A stretch of DNA of 64,000 nucleotides. Source: Nocardioides glacieisoli (GTDB taxonomy: Bacteria > Actinomycetota > Actinomycetes > Propionibacteriales > Nocardioidaceae). The notes beneath the pieces were generated by a model that was given only the letters and a program-made list of their open reading frames with translations, was not told the DNA's origin and did not search any database. A program made the position numbers and the translations under genes. The stretch lies in the NCBI RefSeq assembly GCF_004137245.1, contig NZ_SDWS01000006.1, positions 124,001-188,000 on the forward strand, written 5' to 3'. Position 1 is the stretch's first letter, and every line of letters begins with the position of its first letter. Shown piece by piece: positions 1 to 8,898 of this stretch.

Positions 1-756
1 CACCGTCATGCTCTTCCCGGGGCTGATCGACCCGGTCTCCATCCCGGCCGGCAGGCCCCACGGGGGGTTCCCCTCGTCACCGCTCTGCAAGAACTCGAGC
101 ACCTGGTCGGTGGTCGTGCCCTCGGCGACCTGCTGGAGGACCACGAAGTGCGGGACACCGGTGGTGGCCTTGTTCTTGAACAGGAAGCTGCCCTTCGCCG
201 GGAGCGTCGAGGAGCCTCCCCACGACGGGCCCGTCTTCGCGAGGATCCGGCCGTCGGTGCTGGGCGCCGACGACGATCGCTTGGCCCCACGGACCATGAA
301 CGGCTCACCCATCACGACGCCCCGCTGCCCGATGGAGAACGGGGTGTACGAGCCGGCCCGCGGGAGCACGACCGTGCCTGATCCGCCACCGGCGAACCCC
401 CCGAGGATCTGGGTGTTGGCCAGGGCGCGCTTGAGCGCCTTGATGTCGTTCTTCGCACCGAACTTGTTGACGTCGGCGGCGAAGTCCTCGCCGTCGTAGC
501 CGCGCTTGAACATCGCCAGCTCGACGATGCCGTTGCCCTTGACGCTGAGCATCACGCGGCCCGGTCGCAGGCCGTCAGCACCCTTCAGGTTGATGCCCCT
601 CTTGGTGAGCGTGGCGGAGATGTGGGGCATCGCTGCCCGTGAGGTGGCCGCAGGCGATGCGTTCGCTGTGGTCGGAGCCAGCAGCAGGGGTGTCCCTGCC
701 AGCGCAGTGGCACACACGGCAGCGAGCACCGCGCGCCGTTTCTTGTGTACGTGCAT
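1..756 (-). CDS. Secreted cupredoxin-like protein (3' part outside window)
   Basis: The reading frame starts at ATG 756 and is still open at position 1, so the C-terminus is missing. Residues 1-33 form a signal peptide: a basic start (MHVHKKRR), an Ala/Leu-rich core and an ANA-type cleavage site. The visible part of the mature chain is Gly-rich. It contains a VPHFVVLQQVAEG stretch followed by a GxxxLPAGMETGSISPG segment. That pattern resembles the secreted plastocyanin-like proteins in which a His-containing strand precedes a PG-x-Y-x-C copper-binding loop. The expected Cys/His/Met end would lie beyond the window edge, so copper binding is inferred. The gene is divergent from a multicopper oxidase 162 bp away, which fits a role in extracellular copper or electron transfer. 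Confidence 0.6.
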   Translation of the reverse strand, partial: MHVHKKRRAVLAAVCATALAGTPLLLAPTTANASPAATSRAAMPHISATLTKRGINLKGADGLRPGRVMLSVKGNGIVELAMFKRGYDGEDFAADVNKFGAKNDIKALKRALANTQILGGFAGGGSGTVVLPRAGSYTPFSIGQRGVVMGEPFMVRGAKRSSSAPSTDGRILAKTGPSWGGSSTLPAKGSFLFKNKATTGVPHFVVLQQVAEGTTTDQVLEFLQSGDEGNPPWGLPAGMETGSISPGKSMTV

Positions 757-918
757 GAGTGAACCAACCCTTCTCGGTGAGCCATGTCGGCCTCCGTCGG
801 CACAGCACTCCAGTTCTGGCACGTTCTCGTCGCGACGTCATCCGCAAAACTGTCGATGTCCAGACCACCGCACAAAGCGGGTGGACTCTGCCACGAGGAG
901 GAGCACACACTCGATCGG

Positions 919-2790
919 ATGTGGGGACAGTCGGTCCGACGGGGGCCGGGACGGATCTGGGTCGGGACCGCGGCGGTCGCGCTGGCCACCGCCACCTTCG
1001 TGGCGTACGACGTCGGCGGTGCACCCGACCCCCCGCGGGCAGCGGCGTTCGCCGAGCCGGTGCGCAACGCCACCGTCGTGATCGAGGAAGGTGGCGCGCG
1101 CACGGGATTCTCCACGCCGACCGTCACGATGTCAGGCGGCGGCGCGGTGACGGTGGTCAACCTCGACTCGATGGACCACACCGTGACCTCGGTGGCCAAG
1201 GGTGCGGACGGCCTGCCGCTCTTCGACGTACGCGTCGCTGCCGGCACGACGGCGACGGTCCCCGGCGTCGACTCGCTCGCGGCCGGCGAGTTCGCCTTCT
1301 ACTGCAAGTTCCACCCGGGCATGCGCGGGGTGCTGACCGTCACCGGGGCCGGCGGCGGCGTCGAGCCCGAGCGGCCCACCTTCGACCAGCCGCTGGTGGT
1401 GCCGCCGACCGAGCGCGGCGCCGACATCCGCCTGGTGATGAAGCGCGCCCGGGTCCGGACGTTGCCGGAGGGACGGCGTACGTCCATGTGGACCTTCGAC
1501 GGCACCTACCCCGGGCCCACCATCCGGCGGCGCGGCGGTCAGGGCACCCGCGTGACCGTGGTCAACCACCTGCCGAAGGGCGCCGGCTCGACCTCGACCC
1601 ACCTCCACGGCGACCACCACGCGGCCAAGGACGACGGCCAGCCGACCACGCAGCTGGTCCGCCGCGGCGACAGTCGCACCTACGACTACCCCCTGACGGT
1701 CGACGGCCGCGCGACTCCGGGCTCCTTCTTCTGGTACCACGACCACCGGATGGACCGCACGGCCCGCAACAACTGGCGTGGCCTCCAGGGCATGTTCATC
1801 GTCACCGACCCACCCATGCCCGGCGTGCGCCTGCCTTCAGGCTCGCGCGACGTGCCGCTGATGATCTCCGAGCGTTCGTTCACGTCGGGCAACCAGCTCA
1901 CCGACCCCTTCGCCGACGGACCGGAGATGGTGCACGGCGCCGGGCACGACGAGATGTCGTGGTCCGGCGACCTCGCACCGCCGAACGACGCCACCGTCGG
2001 TGACACCGTGCTCGTCAACGGCCGGGCAGCGCCGTACCTCGACGTCTCCGCCACGCGCTACCGGCTCCGGCTGCTGAACTCCTCACCGTTCTCCAGCTAC
2101 AATCTCACCCTCTCCGACGGCCGCCCCATCCTGCAGATCGGCACCGGCAGCGGCCTGCTGCCCCGCGCGGTCGTCCGCTCGTCGATCCTGCTCGGCCCGG
2201 CGCAGCGCGCGGACGTGATCGTCGACTTCAGCGGCGCCACCGGCAAGCGGATCGTGCTCGAGTCGGTGCCCGCTGCGATCGGCAGCACCGGCGACGACGC
2301 CCGCCAGACCGCGGTGATGGAGCTCCGCGTCGGCGCCCGGGCGAGCGACCCGTCACGCCTCCCCTCGCGCCTCCCCTCCCCCGGGCTCGTCTCGCCCGTG
2401 CCCACCGAGGTCGCGAAGACCTGGACCTTCGGCCTCGACGACGGGGGCGACCACGGCAGCGCGTGGACCATCAACGGCGACCCCTTCGACCCGACCCGCG
2501 TCGACCACCGGGCCAGGCTCGGCGCCGTCGAGCGGTGGCGCTTCCGCAACACCAGCGACGTCACCCACTACGTCCACATCCACGCCGAGCAGTGGCGCAC
2601 CCTCCTGCGCGACGGCAAGGCGCCACCGCCGTGGGAGCGTGGCCTCGAGGACACCTGGCGGCTCGAACCGGGCGAGGTGGTCGAGGTGGCCGCCCGCTTC
2701 ACCGACTACACCGGCCCCTTCATGATCCACTGCCACATGCTCGACCACGAGGACCACGGGATGATGTCGCGCTTCGACGTCGTCCCCTGA
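919..2790 (+). CDS. Multicopper oxidase with extra N-terminal cupredoxin domain
   Basis: This 623-residue exported protein has an N-terminal membrane or signal segment (about residues 10-32, after a VRRGPGR stretch). A plastocyanin-like domain follows (about 45-150), ending in YCKFHPGMRG with Cys, His and Met copper ligands. The rest is a multicopper oxidase with its copper motifs: HLHGDHH, WYHDHRMD, HYVHIHAEQW and the C-terminal HCHMLDHEDHGMM. Such enzymes oxidise metals or phenols and reduce O2 to water; the substrate cannot be told here. I chose ATG 919 because it places the signal segment at the N-terminus. A GGAGGAG run lies about 17 bases upstream, rather far for a ribosome site. An in-frame ATG at 784 would add 45 non-signal-like residues. 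Confidence 0.85.
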   Translation: MWGQSVRRGPGRIWVGTAAVALATATFVAYDVGGAPDPPRAAAFAEPVRNATVVIEEGGARTGFSTPTVTMSGGGAVTVVNLDSMDHTVTSVAKGADGLPLFDVRVAAGTTATVPGVDSLAAGEFAFYCKFHPGMRGVLTVTGAGGGVEPERPTFDQPLVVPPTERGADIRLVMKRARVRTLPEGRRTSMWTFDGTYPGPTIRRRGGQGTRVTVVNHLPKGAGSTSTHLHGDHHAAKDDGQPTTQLVRRGDSRTYDYPLTVDGRATPGSFFWYHDHRMDRTARNNWRGLQGMFIVTDPPMPGVRLPSGSRDVPLMISERSFTSGNQLTDPFADGPEMVHGAGHDEMSWSGDLAPPNDATVGDTVLVNGRAAPYLDVSATRYRLRLLNSSPFSSYNLTLSDGRPILQIGTGSGLLPRAVVRSSILLGPAQRADVIVDFSGATGKRIVLESVPAAIGSTGDDARQTAVMELRVGARASDPSRLPSRLPSPGLVSPVPTEVAKTWTFGLDDGGDHGSAWTINGDPFDPTRVDHRARLGAVERWRFRNTSDVTHYVHIHAEQWRTLLRDGKAPPPWERGLEDTWRLEPGEVVEVAARFTDYTGPFMIHCHMLDHEDHGMMSRFDVVP

Positions 2791-2802
2791 CCTGCCCCTC
2801 GT

Positions 2803-2808
2803 TAGGGT
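2803..2808 (+). promoter_or_regulatory. Leaderless -10 box of the Nudix gene
   Basis: TAGGGT lies 6 bases before GTG 2815 with no Shine-Dalgarno sequence between. This is the usual TANNNT arrangement of actinobacterial leaderless transcripts, and it supports the GTG start. Confidence 0.45.
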
Positions 2809-2814
2809 GGTCGG

Positions 2815-3555
2815 GTGCCCAGCCCGATCTCCGTGACCTCCGGCGACGGGGTCGCCCGACTCCAGTGGGAGGGCGAGGTCAGCACCGACGAGCTCCGGCG
2901 CGAGGTCGCGGAGGCGCTGACCGGGCACACGCGGGTGGAGGCCTGGGTCGGGAGCACCGACACCGCGGGCCAGCGCGCCGCGACGTGGACCGGCATGCAC
3001 CGCGAGGGCGTACGACGCGGGCTGGGGCCGGACGGCGAGCCCGAGGACCGGATCGTCTACGCGCGCCTGGTGACGGACGCTCCCGTCAACGAGCCCGGCG
3101 GCTTCCGGTCGCTCCTCAACTCCTTCCTCCCCCGCAAGCGGGCGATCTCGCAGATGCTGGTGCGCGACCCCGAGGGGCGCGTGCTGCTGTGCCAGCTGAC
3201 CTACAAGCGCGACTGGGACCTGCCCGGCGGGGTGGTCGAGGTCGGCGAGTCGCCGCGCCTCGCCGTACGCCGTGAGGTCGAGGAGGAGCTGGGCCTCGAG
3301 GTCGAGCCGCGTGGGCTCCTCCTCACCGACTGGCTGCCGCCGTGGGGCGGCTGGGACGACGCGGTGTGCCTGGTCTTCGACGGCGGCACGCTCCCCGCAG
3401 GCGTCCTCGACGAGGTGGTGAAGCAGGAACGCGAGATCCGCGACGTGCGCTTCTGCACCCTCGAAGAGGTGGACGAGCTCGCGGCCGACTTCACCGCCCG
3501 CCGCGTGCGAGCCGCGGTGGCGGGCCTGCAGCCATATACGGAGTCCGGCCGCTGA
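2815..3555 (+). CDS. Nudix hydrolase with GNAT-like N-terminal remnant
   Basis: The protein has 246 residues. Its C-terminal half (about 105-230) holds a complete Nudix box, GVVEVGE-x7-REVEEELGL, after the typical WDLPGG lead. It therefore should cleave a nucleoside diphosphate linked to another moiety; the substrate is unknown. The N-terminal ~95 residues read like the end of a RimJ-type acetyltransferase (AATWTGMHREGVRRG then VYARLVTD) but lack an obvious acetyl-CoA loop, so this part may be a non-catalytic remnant or a fused domain. The GTG start is supported by the leaderless -10 box. The next gene, ppdK, starts 14 bases after the stop, so the two may be cotranscribed. Confidence 0.8.
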   Translation: MPSPISVTSGDGVARLQWEGEVSTDELRREVAEALTGHTRVEAWVGSTDTAGQRAATWTGMHREGVRRGLGPDGEPEDRIVYARLVTDAPVNEPGGFRSLLNSFLPRKRAISQMLVRDPEGRVLLCQLTYKRDWDLPGGVVEVGESPRLAVRREVEEELGLEVEPRGLLLTDWLPPWGGWDDAVCLVFDGGTLPAGVLDEVVKQEREIRDVRFCTLEEVDELAADFTARRVRAAVAGLQPYTESGR

Positions 3556-3569
3556 GGCAGGATGCCTCC

Positions 3570-6259
3570 ATGGCGTGGGTCTACGAATTCTCAGAAGGCA
3601 ACAAGGACCAGAAGGACCTCCTCGGCGGCAAGGGTGCGAACCTCGCCGAGATGACGACACTGGGCCTCCCGGTGCCGCCGGGGTTCACCATCTCGACCGA
3701 GACCTGCCGGGCCTACCTCGCCCTCCAGGAGTCGGGCGAGGGCGGCCTGCCGGACGGCCTCGACGAGGAGGTCACCGAGCACCTGGAGGCCCTCGAGGCC
3801 GCGATGGACAAGCGGCTCGGCGACGCGACCGACCCGCTGCTGGTCTCCGTGCGCTCCGGTGCGAAGTTCTCGATGCCCGGGATGATGGAGACGGTGCTCA
3901 ACGTCGGCCTCAACGACACCTCCGTCGGCGGGCTGGCGGCCCGCAGCGAGGACGAGCGGTTCGCTCTGGACTCCTACCGCCGGCTGCTCCAGATGTTCGG
4001 CGGCACCGTCCTGCACGTCGACTCCGAGCTGTTCTCGGAGGCGCTCGACGAGGCCAAGAAGGCCAAGGGCACGGAGTCCGACCTCGACCTCGACGCCGAC
4101 GACCTGCGCGCGGTCGTGGAGACCTTCAAGCAGATCATCAAGGACCAGACCGGGCGCGACTTCCCGCAGGACCCGCGCGAGCAGATGGACCTCGCGATCC
4201 GCGCGGTCTTCGACTCGTGGAACACCGACCGCGCCCGTCTCTACCGCCGCCAGGAGCGGATCCCCGAGGACCTCGGCACCGCCGTCAACGTGCAGGCGAT
4301 GGTCTTCGGCAACTTCGGCATGGACTCCGGTTCGGGCGTCGCGTTCACCCGCGACCCCGCCAGCGGCGCCCAGGGCGAGTACGGCGACTACCTCCAGAAC
4401 GCGCAGGGCGAGGACGTCGTCGCAGGCATCCGCAACACCGTCAGCCTCGCCGACATGGCCGACATCGACCAGAAGTCGCACGACGACCTGATGGCCATCA
4501 TGACCCGCCTCGAGCGGCACTACCGCGACATGTGCGACATCGAGTTCACGGTGGAGCGCGGCAAGCTGTGGATGCTCCAGACCCGCGTCGGCAAGCGGAC
4601 CCCCGAGGCGGCGTTCCGGATCGCGGTCCACATGGTCGACGAGGGCCTGATCCAGATGGACGAGGCGGTGCTGCGGGTCACCGGCGACCAGCTCGCCCAG
4701 CTGATGTTCCCCCGCTTCGACGAGAAGGCCGAGCGCACCCTCCTCGCCAAGGGCATGAACGCCTCACCCGGCGCGGCCGTCGGCAAGGTCGTCTTCGACT
4801 CCGACACCGCCGTCGAGTGGGCCGAGCGCGGGGAGGACGTGATCCTGGTCCGCAAGGAGACCAACCCCGACGACCTGCGCGGCATGGTCGCGGCCCGCGG
4901 CATCCTCACCAGCCGCGGCGGCAAGACGTCGCACGCCGCCGTCGTGGCTCGCGGCATGGGCCGCACGTGCGTGTGCGGCGCCGAGTCGCTCGACGTCGAC
5001 ACCAAGGCGAAGCAGTTCCACGTGCGCGACGGCGAGACGGTCAGCGAGGGTGACGTCATCTCGATCGACGGCACCACGGGCGAGGTGTTCGCCGGAGCCG
5101 TCCCGGTGGCCGACTCCGTCGTCGTACGCCACTTCGAGGGCGAGAAGCTGGACGACGACCTGGCCCACGCCGTGTCCCGCATCATGGCCCACGCCGACGG
5201 CGCCCGCCGACTGCGCGTGCGCACCAACGCCGACACCCCCGAGGACGCGGCGCGTGCCCGCCGCTTCGGCGCCCAGGGCATCGGGCTGTGCCGCACCGAG
5301 CACATGTTCCTCGGCGAGCGACGCGAGCTGGTCGAGAAGCTCATCGTCGCCGAGGACGAGGCCGGCACCGAGGCGGCCCTCGACGCGCTGCTCCCGCTGC
5401 AGCGCCAGGACTTCACCGAGATCCTCGAGGCGATGGACGGGCTCCCGGTCACGATCCGGCTGCTCGACCCGCCCCTGCACGAGTTCCTGCCCGACCTCAC
5501 CGAGCTCAGCGTGAAGGTGGCCGTCGCCGAGGAGCGCGGCGAGGTCGACGAGCACGACGCCACCCTGCTCACCCACGTGCGCCGGCTGCACGAGTCGAAC
5601 CCGATGCTGGGCCTGCGCGGCGTCCGGCTGGGGATCCAGATCCCCGGCCTGTTCCGGATGCAGGCCCGCGCGATCGCCGAGGCCGCCGCCGACCGCACCG
5701 ACGCGCACGGCACGCCGCGCGCGGAGATCATGGTCCCGCTGGTCGCGAGCGTGCGCGAGCTGGAGATCGTCCGGGCAGTGCTCGAGAAGGAGATCGCGGA
5801 AGTGCAGGAGTCCCGCGGGGTCACCCTCGACATCTCCATCGGCACCATGATCGAGCTGCCCCGCGCCGCGTTCCTCGCCGACCGGATCGCGATGGCCGCT
5901 GACTTCTTCTCCTTCGGCACCAACGACCTCACGCAGATGGGCTGGGGCTTCTCGCGCGACGACGTCGAGGCGGCGTTCTTCTCCCGCTACTTCGAGCACG
6001 CCATCTTCGACGTGTCCCCCTTCGAGACCCTCGACCAGCTCGGGTCGGCGGGATGGTCGAGATGGGGACGACGAAGGGCCGCGAGACCAAGCCGGACCTC
6101 AAGGTCGGCGTGTGCGGAGAGCACGGCGGCGACCCGCGGTCGGTGCACTTCTTCGACCGGATCGGCCTCGACTACGTCTCGTGCTCCCCGTTCCGCGTGC
6201 CGGTCGCCCGGCTCGAGGCCGGACGCTCAGTCCTGGAGCACCGCGGCGAACACCACTGA
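3570..6259 (+). pseudogene. ppdK: Pyruvate, phosphate dikinase with apparent single-base frameshift
   Basis: PPDK interconverts pyruvate, ATP and Pi with phosphoenolpyruvate, AMP and PPi. The chain starts MAWVYEFSEGNKDQKDLLGG (nucleotide-binding domain). It has the swivelling domain with the phosphorylated His in GGKTSHAAVVARG, then the PEP/pyruvate TIM barrel ([15 protein letters not shown]). At codon 825 (GGG, 6042-6044) the frame breaks. The remaining ~72 residues, including the catalytic-Cys segment [11 protein letters not shown], continue intact in another frame to the stop at 6259. Adding one G to the G-run restores [10 protein letters not shown] and a normal ~896-residue enzyme. The downstream frame shows no further decay, so either a very recent mutation or a sequencing/assembly error in a homopolymer is likely. 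As written, the product would lack the catalytic cysteine. Confidence 0.85.
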
Positions 6260-7213
6260 TCAGAAGAGCGCCGACGCCAGGTTGCGACGACCCGCCAGCA
6301 CCCGCGGGTCGTCGTTGCCGACGGCGGCGAACAGTCCGAGCAGGTGGTCGCGCGCCTTCGTACGGTCGGCATCGGTGGTGCGGGCGACCAGGTTCACCAG
6401 CCGGGTGAAGGCGTCCTCGACGTGGCCGCCGAGCATGTCGAGGTCGGCGACCATCGTCTGCGCGTCGACGTCGTCGGGCTGCTCGGCCGCCGCGGCGCGC
6501 GCCGCGGCCAGGTCGACACCCTGGGTGCGCTGCATGACCTTGGCCATCGCGAGCCCGCCCGCGGCCTCGACGTCGGCCGGGTTGGCGTCCAGCAGCTTCT
6601 GGTACTCCCGCACGGCACCGTCGATGTCACCGGCGACCAGCGCGTCCTGGGCCGGGGCGTAGCGCGGGTCGATGGTCTCCTCCTCGCCCTCGGCCGCCGG
6701 CGCGGCGCTCGAGCGCGGCTGGTGCCGCCCGGCGATGCCCTGGGCGGTGAGCTGCTGGCCGACCTGGTTCAGCGCGGTGCGCAGCTCGTCGATCGGCAGC
6801 GGGTCCTGCAGGAGCGGCATCGGCCGGCCGTCGACCACCGCGACGACCAGCGGGATCGACGGGATCTGCATGGCCTGGGCGATCTGCGGGGCCGCGTCGA
6901 TGTCGACGAGGCCGAGCAGGAAGCGCCCCTCGTGCTCGTCGACCACGGTCACCAGGTCGTCGGCGAGCTGGCCGCTTTCGGGCATCCGGGTGCGCGAGTA
7001 GAAGGCGAGCAGCACCGGAGCCGTCATCGACTGCTCGAGCAGGCCCTGGAAGCTCTGCTCGTCCACCTGCACGCTGTACGACGACCCGGCGGGCGCCGGC
7101 GTGCTGCTCGGCGCGGCGCCACCGGGACGGGCCGGTGCGCCCGCCCGGGGGGCGGGCTGTCCCAGCCCGGAGAGGTCGATGGCACCGGGACGGCTGAAGG
7201 GCTGCTGCGTCAT
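6260..7213 (-). CDS. Thioredoxin-fold/TPR protein, CnoX (YbbN)-like
   Basis: The protein has 317 residues. It has a Pro/Ala-rich N-terminus (about 1-50), a thioredoxin-like domain (about 50-155) and a C-terminal TPR-like helical region (about 180-317). The layout matches the co-chaperone family CnoX/YbbN, which hands unfolded clients to chaperonins. The place where thioredoxins carry CxxC reads SRTRMPES, with no cysteine, so disulfide chemistry is not expected. The gene is convergent with ppdK, and the two stop codons are directly adjacent. The start is supported by a leaderless -10 box at 7221-7226. Confidence 0.75.
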   Translation of the reverse strand: MTQQPFSRPGAIDLSGLGQPAPRAGAPARPGGAAPSSTPAPAGSSYSVQVDEQSFQGLLEQSMTAPVLLAFYSRTRMPESGQLADDLVTVVDEHEGRFLLGLVDIDAAPQIAQAMQIPSIPLVVAVVDGRPMPLLQDPLPIDELRTALNQVGQQLTAQGIAGRHQPRSSAAPAAEGEEETIDPRYAPAQDALVAGDIDGAVREYQKLLDANPADVEAAGGLAMAKVMQRTQGVDLAAARAAAAEQPDDVDAQTMVADLDMLGGHVEDAFTRLVNLVARTTDADRTKARDHLLGLFAAVGNDDPRVLAGRRNLASALF

Positions 7214-7220
7214 GGGGTCA

Positions 7221-7226
7221 ATCCTA
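7221..7226 (-). promoter_or_regulatory. Leaderless -10 box of the CnoX-like gene
   Basis: On the minus strand TAGGAT is followed by 7 bases and then ATG 7213, with no ribosome-binding sequence. Confidence 0.45.
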
Positions 7227-7259
7227 GGGAGAGTGCCCACGCGCGTACGCCGGGGTGGG

Positions 7260-7265
7260 TAGCCT
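7260..7265 (+). promoter_or_regulatory. Leaderless -10 box of the GtrA-like gene
   Basis: TAGCCT lies 7 bases before ATG 7273. This selects the ATG over the in-frame GTG at 7255, which would lie upstream of the presumed transcription start. Confidence 0.45.
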
Positions 7266-7272
7266 CGGCCGC

Positions 7273-7857
7273 ATGGCATCGCGGGGCAGCGCGCTCTACG
7301 TGCGCCACCGGCGGAATCTCGGCCTGTTGGCGCGCTTCGGCGTGGTCGGAGGCTCCGGTGTCATCGTCAACCTGATCACGCTGGTTGTCCTGCGCCGGTT
7401 CGGACCGCACTTCGACGACGCGGTCGTCGGGCTCGGCAGCTCCGGCTTCAACCTGCGCTGGTACCACGTCTTCTCCACGATCGCGTTCCTCGTGGCGAAC
7501 CTGTCCAACTTCCAGCTCAACCGCTCGTGGACCTTCCGCAGCAGCCGCGTGTCGGGCTGGTGGCACGAGTACTGGCCGTTCCTGGCGGTCGGCTTCGGCG
7601 GCCAGGTGGTGGGCCTGGCGATGCTCACCCTGCTCATGCACCCGCACTCGCCCGTCAGCCTGCCGACCGACGTGTTCGACGACTCCAGCGGGCTGCGCAA
7701 CCGCCTCTACTGGTCCCAGCTGATCGTCATCGCGCTGGTCATGCCGGTGTCGTTCGTCTTCAACAAGCTGTGGACCTTCGCGGCCGTCCGGACCGGTCGA
7801 CTCGACCTGGCGGACCCCCTGTTCGAGGAAGACCTCCGAGTGGGACCTCACCCCTAG
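7273..7857 (+). CDS. GtrA family membrane protein
   Basis: The protein has 194 residues and about four hydrophobic segments (near residues 17-38, 66-84, 102-122 and 150-172). The family's paired motifs are clear: NFQLNRSWTF after the second segment and FVFNKLWTF after the fourth. GtrA-like proteins are small polytopic proteins thought to flip or hold polyprenyl-linked sugars for cell-surface glycosylation. No glycosyltransferase lies next to it, so the substrate is open. A longer than usual extracellular loop (about 123-145) separates the last two segments. Confidence 0.8.
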   Translation: MASRGSALYVRHRRNLGLLARFGVVGGSGVIVNLITLVVLRRFGPHFDDAVVGLGSSGFNLRWYHVFSTIAFLVANLSNFQLNRSWTFRSSRVSGWWHEYWPFLAVGFGGQVVGLAMLTLLMHPHSPVSLPTDVFDDSSGLRNRLYWSQLIVIALVMPVSFVFNKLWTFAAVRTGRLDLADPLFEEDLRVGPHP

Positions 7858-7908
7858 GCGTGGTAGAACACCTGATCGGGGCAGGCCACGTCGACGGGAG
7901 GCGAAGCC

Positions 7909-8628
7909 ATGACATCGGGGTCCTACGACTTCGCCGGTTACCAGGTGCTGGTGGTGGGCGGCACCCGCGGTGAGGGACACACCATCGCGACCGCCTTCGC
8001 CGAGGCCGGCGCCTCCGTGACCGTCACCGGCACGATGATGCTCCGCGAGCTCTACGACACCGACCTCTCGCCCTTCGACTACGAGTCGGTCAACCTCGCC
8101 CGCCAGGACTCGATCGACCACCTCGCGGCGATGGTCGACCACCTCGACGTGCTGGTCCTCGCCGCCTCGGCCAACCTCCCCTACGCCCTGCCGCCCGACG
8201 AGCACGCGTTCATCGCCCAGGCGGCCCGCTCCGGCCTGCTGGGGCCGACGTTCCTCACCACGCGGCTGCGCCTCAAGCTCAGCCAGAGCCCCGCCCTCGG
8301 TGGCGGCTGCGTGGTCAACACCGGCGCCGTACGCACGTGGCTGGAGCTGTCGAGCACGGCCGACGAGGCGCAGGCGCAGGTCATCGAGTCCACCGCTCGC
8401 GCCGGCGAGCAGTGGGCCGGTCTCGGCGTCCGGGTCAACTCGGTGCTTCAGACGACCCGCCCGGTGCTTCCGCGGCAGTACGCCCCACGCGCCGGCAGCC
8501 GGGTGGCCGGCACCACGCTCGTGCGCGAGCAGGGCACGCGGGCCGGGGAGTCGGTGGCCGCCTCGGCCCTGTTCCTCGCGAGCAGTGCGGCCTCGCGGAT
8601 CACCGGGCAGACGCTCCGCCTGGGCTGA
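7909..8628 (+). CDS. SDR-fold oxidoreductase-like protein, catalytic motif missing
   Basis: The 239-residue protein has a Rossmann start VLVVGGTRGEGHTIA, close to the SDR cofactor loop TGxxxGIG, and ends with the SDR-type C-terminal phrase SRITGQTLRLG. The catalytic YxxxK is not found: the region after CVVNTGAVRTW reads LELSSTADEAQAQ, without Tyr. It may bind a nucleotide cofactor without normal SDR catalysis, or be a non-enzymatic paralogue. The start ATG has a good ribosome site (GGGAGG, about 8 bases upstream). The 51-bp gap after the GtrA gene leaves cotranscription possible. Confidence 0.7.
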   Translation: MTSGSYDFAGYQVLVVGGTRGEGHTIATAFAEAGASVTVTGTMMLRELYDTDLSPFDYESVNLARQDSIDHLAAMVDHLDVLVLAASANLPYALPPDEHAFIAQAARSGLLGPTFLTTRLRLKLSQSPALGGGCVVNTGAVRTWLELSSTADEAQAQVIESTARAGEQWAGLGVRVNSVLQTTRPVLPRQYAPRAGSRVAGTTLVREQGTRAGESVAASALFLASSAASRITGQTLRLG

Positions 8629-8898
8629 CACCCACGCGGAGTACTAGCCCAAGTGGGTGGTTCTGGAGTCGGCGCGTCGAAGTTGCCGCCCGACGAGCTG
8701 CGACCCGGTTACGGTTCGTCCACAAAAGCAACACATTCGACACATCTCGAGGCGTGGGGCCTCAGTCGGTTGCTTGTGACGGTGAAGGACGTGCTGGTGA
8801 CTGCTCAAGGAATCACAGCGCAATCGCGGCGGCAAGCATCAGCGTGGCGGGGCCGGGCCTCCGACCATCGACGTGAGCAGGTGAGAGCCCGCGGCCCG

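Noticed and set aside
784..918. Longer N-terminus for the multicopper oxidase from ATG 784
   Set aside because: It would put 45 polar residues before the export signal. ATG 919 gives a normal signal at the N-terminus.
1132..1746. Long antisense open frames, here and over most genes (e.g. 22097-24339, 35450-38008, 41420-45541)
   Set aside because: They are shadows caused by GC-rich codon use. The real genes on the other strand have clear family motifs and proper third-position GC.
8629..8898. N-terminal extension of the hypothetical protein back to 8653
   Set aside because: Third-position GC is low there and the residues do not look like a protein domain.
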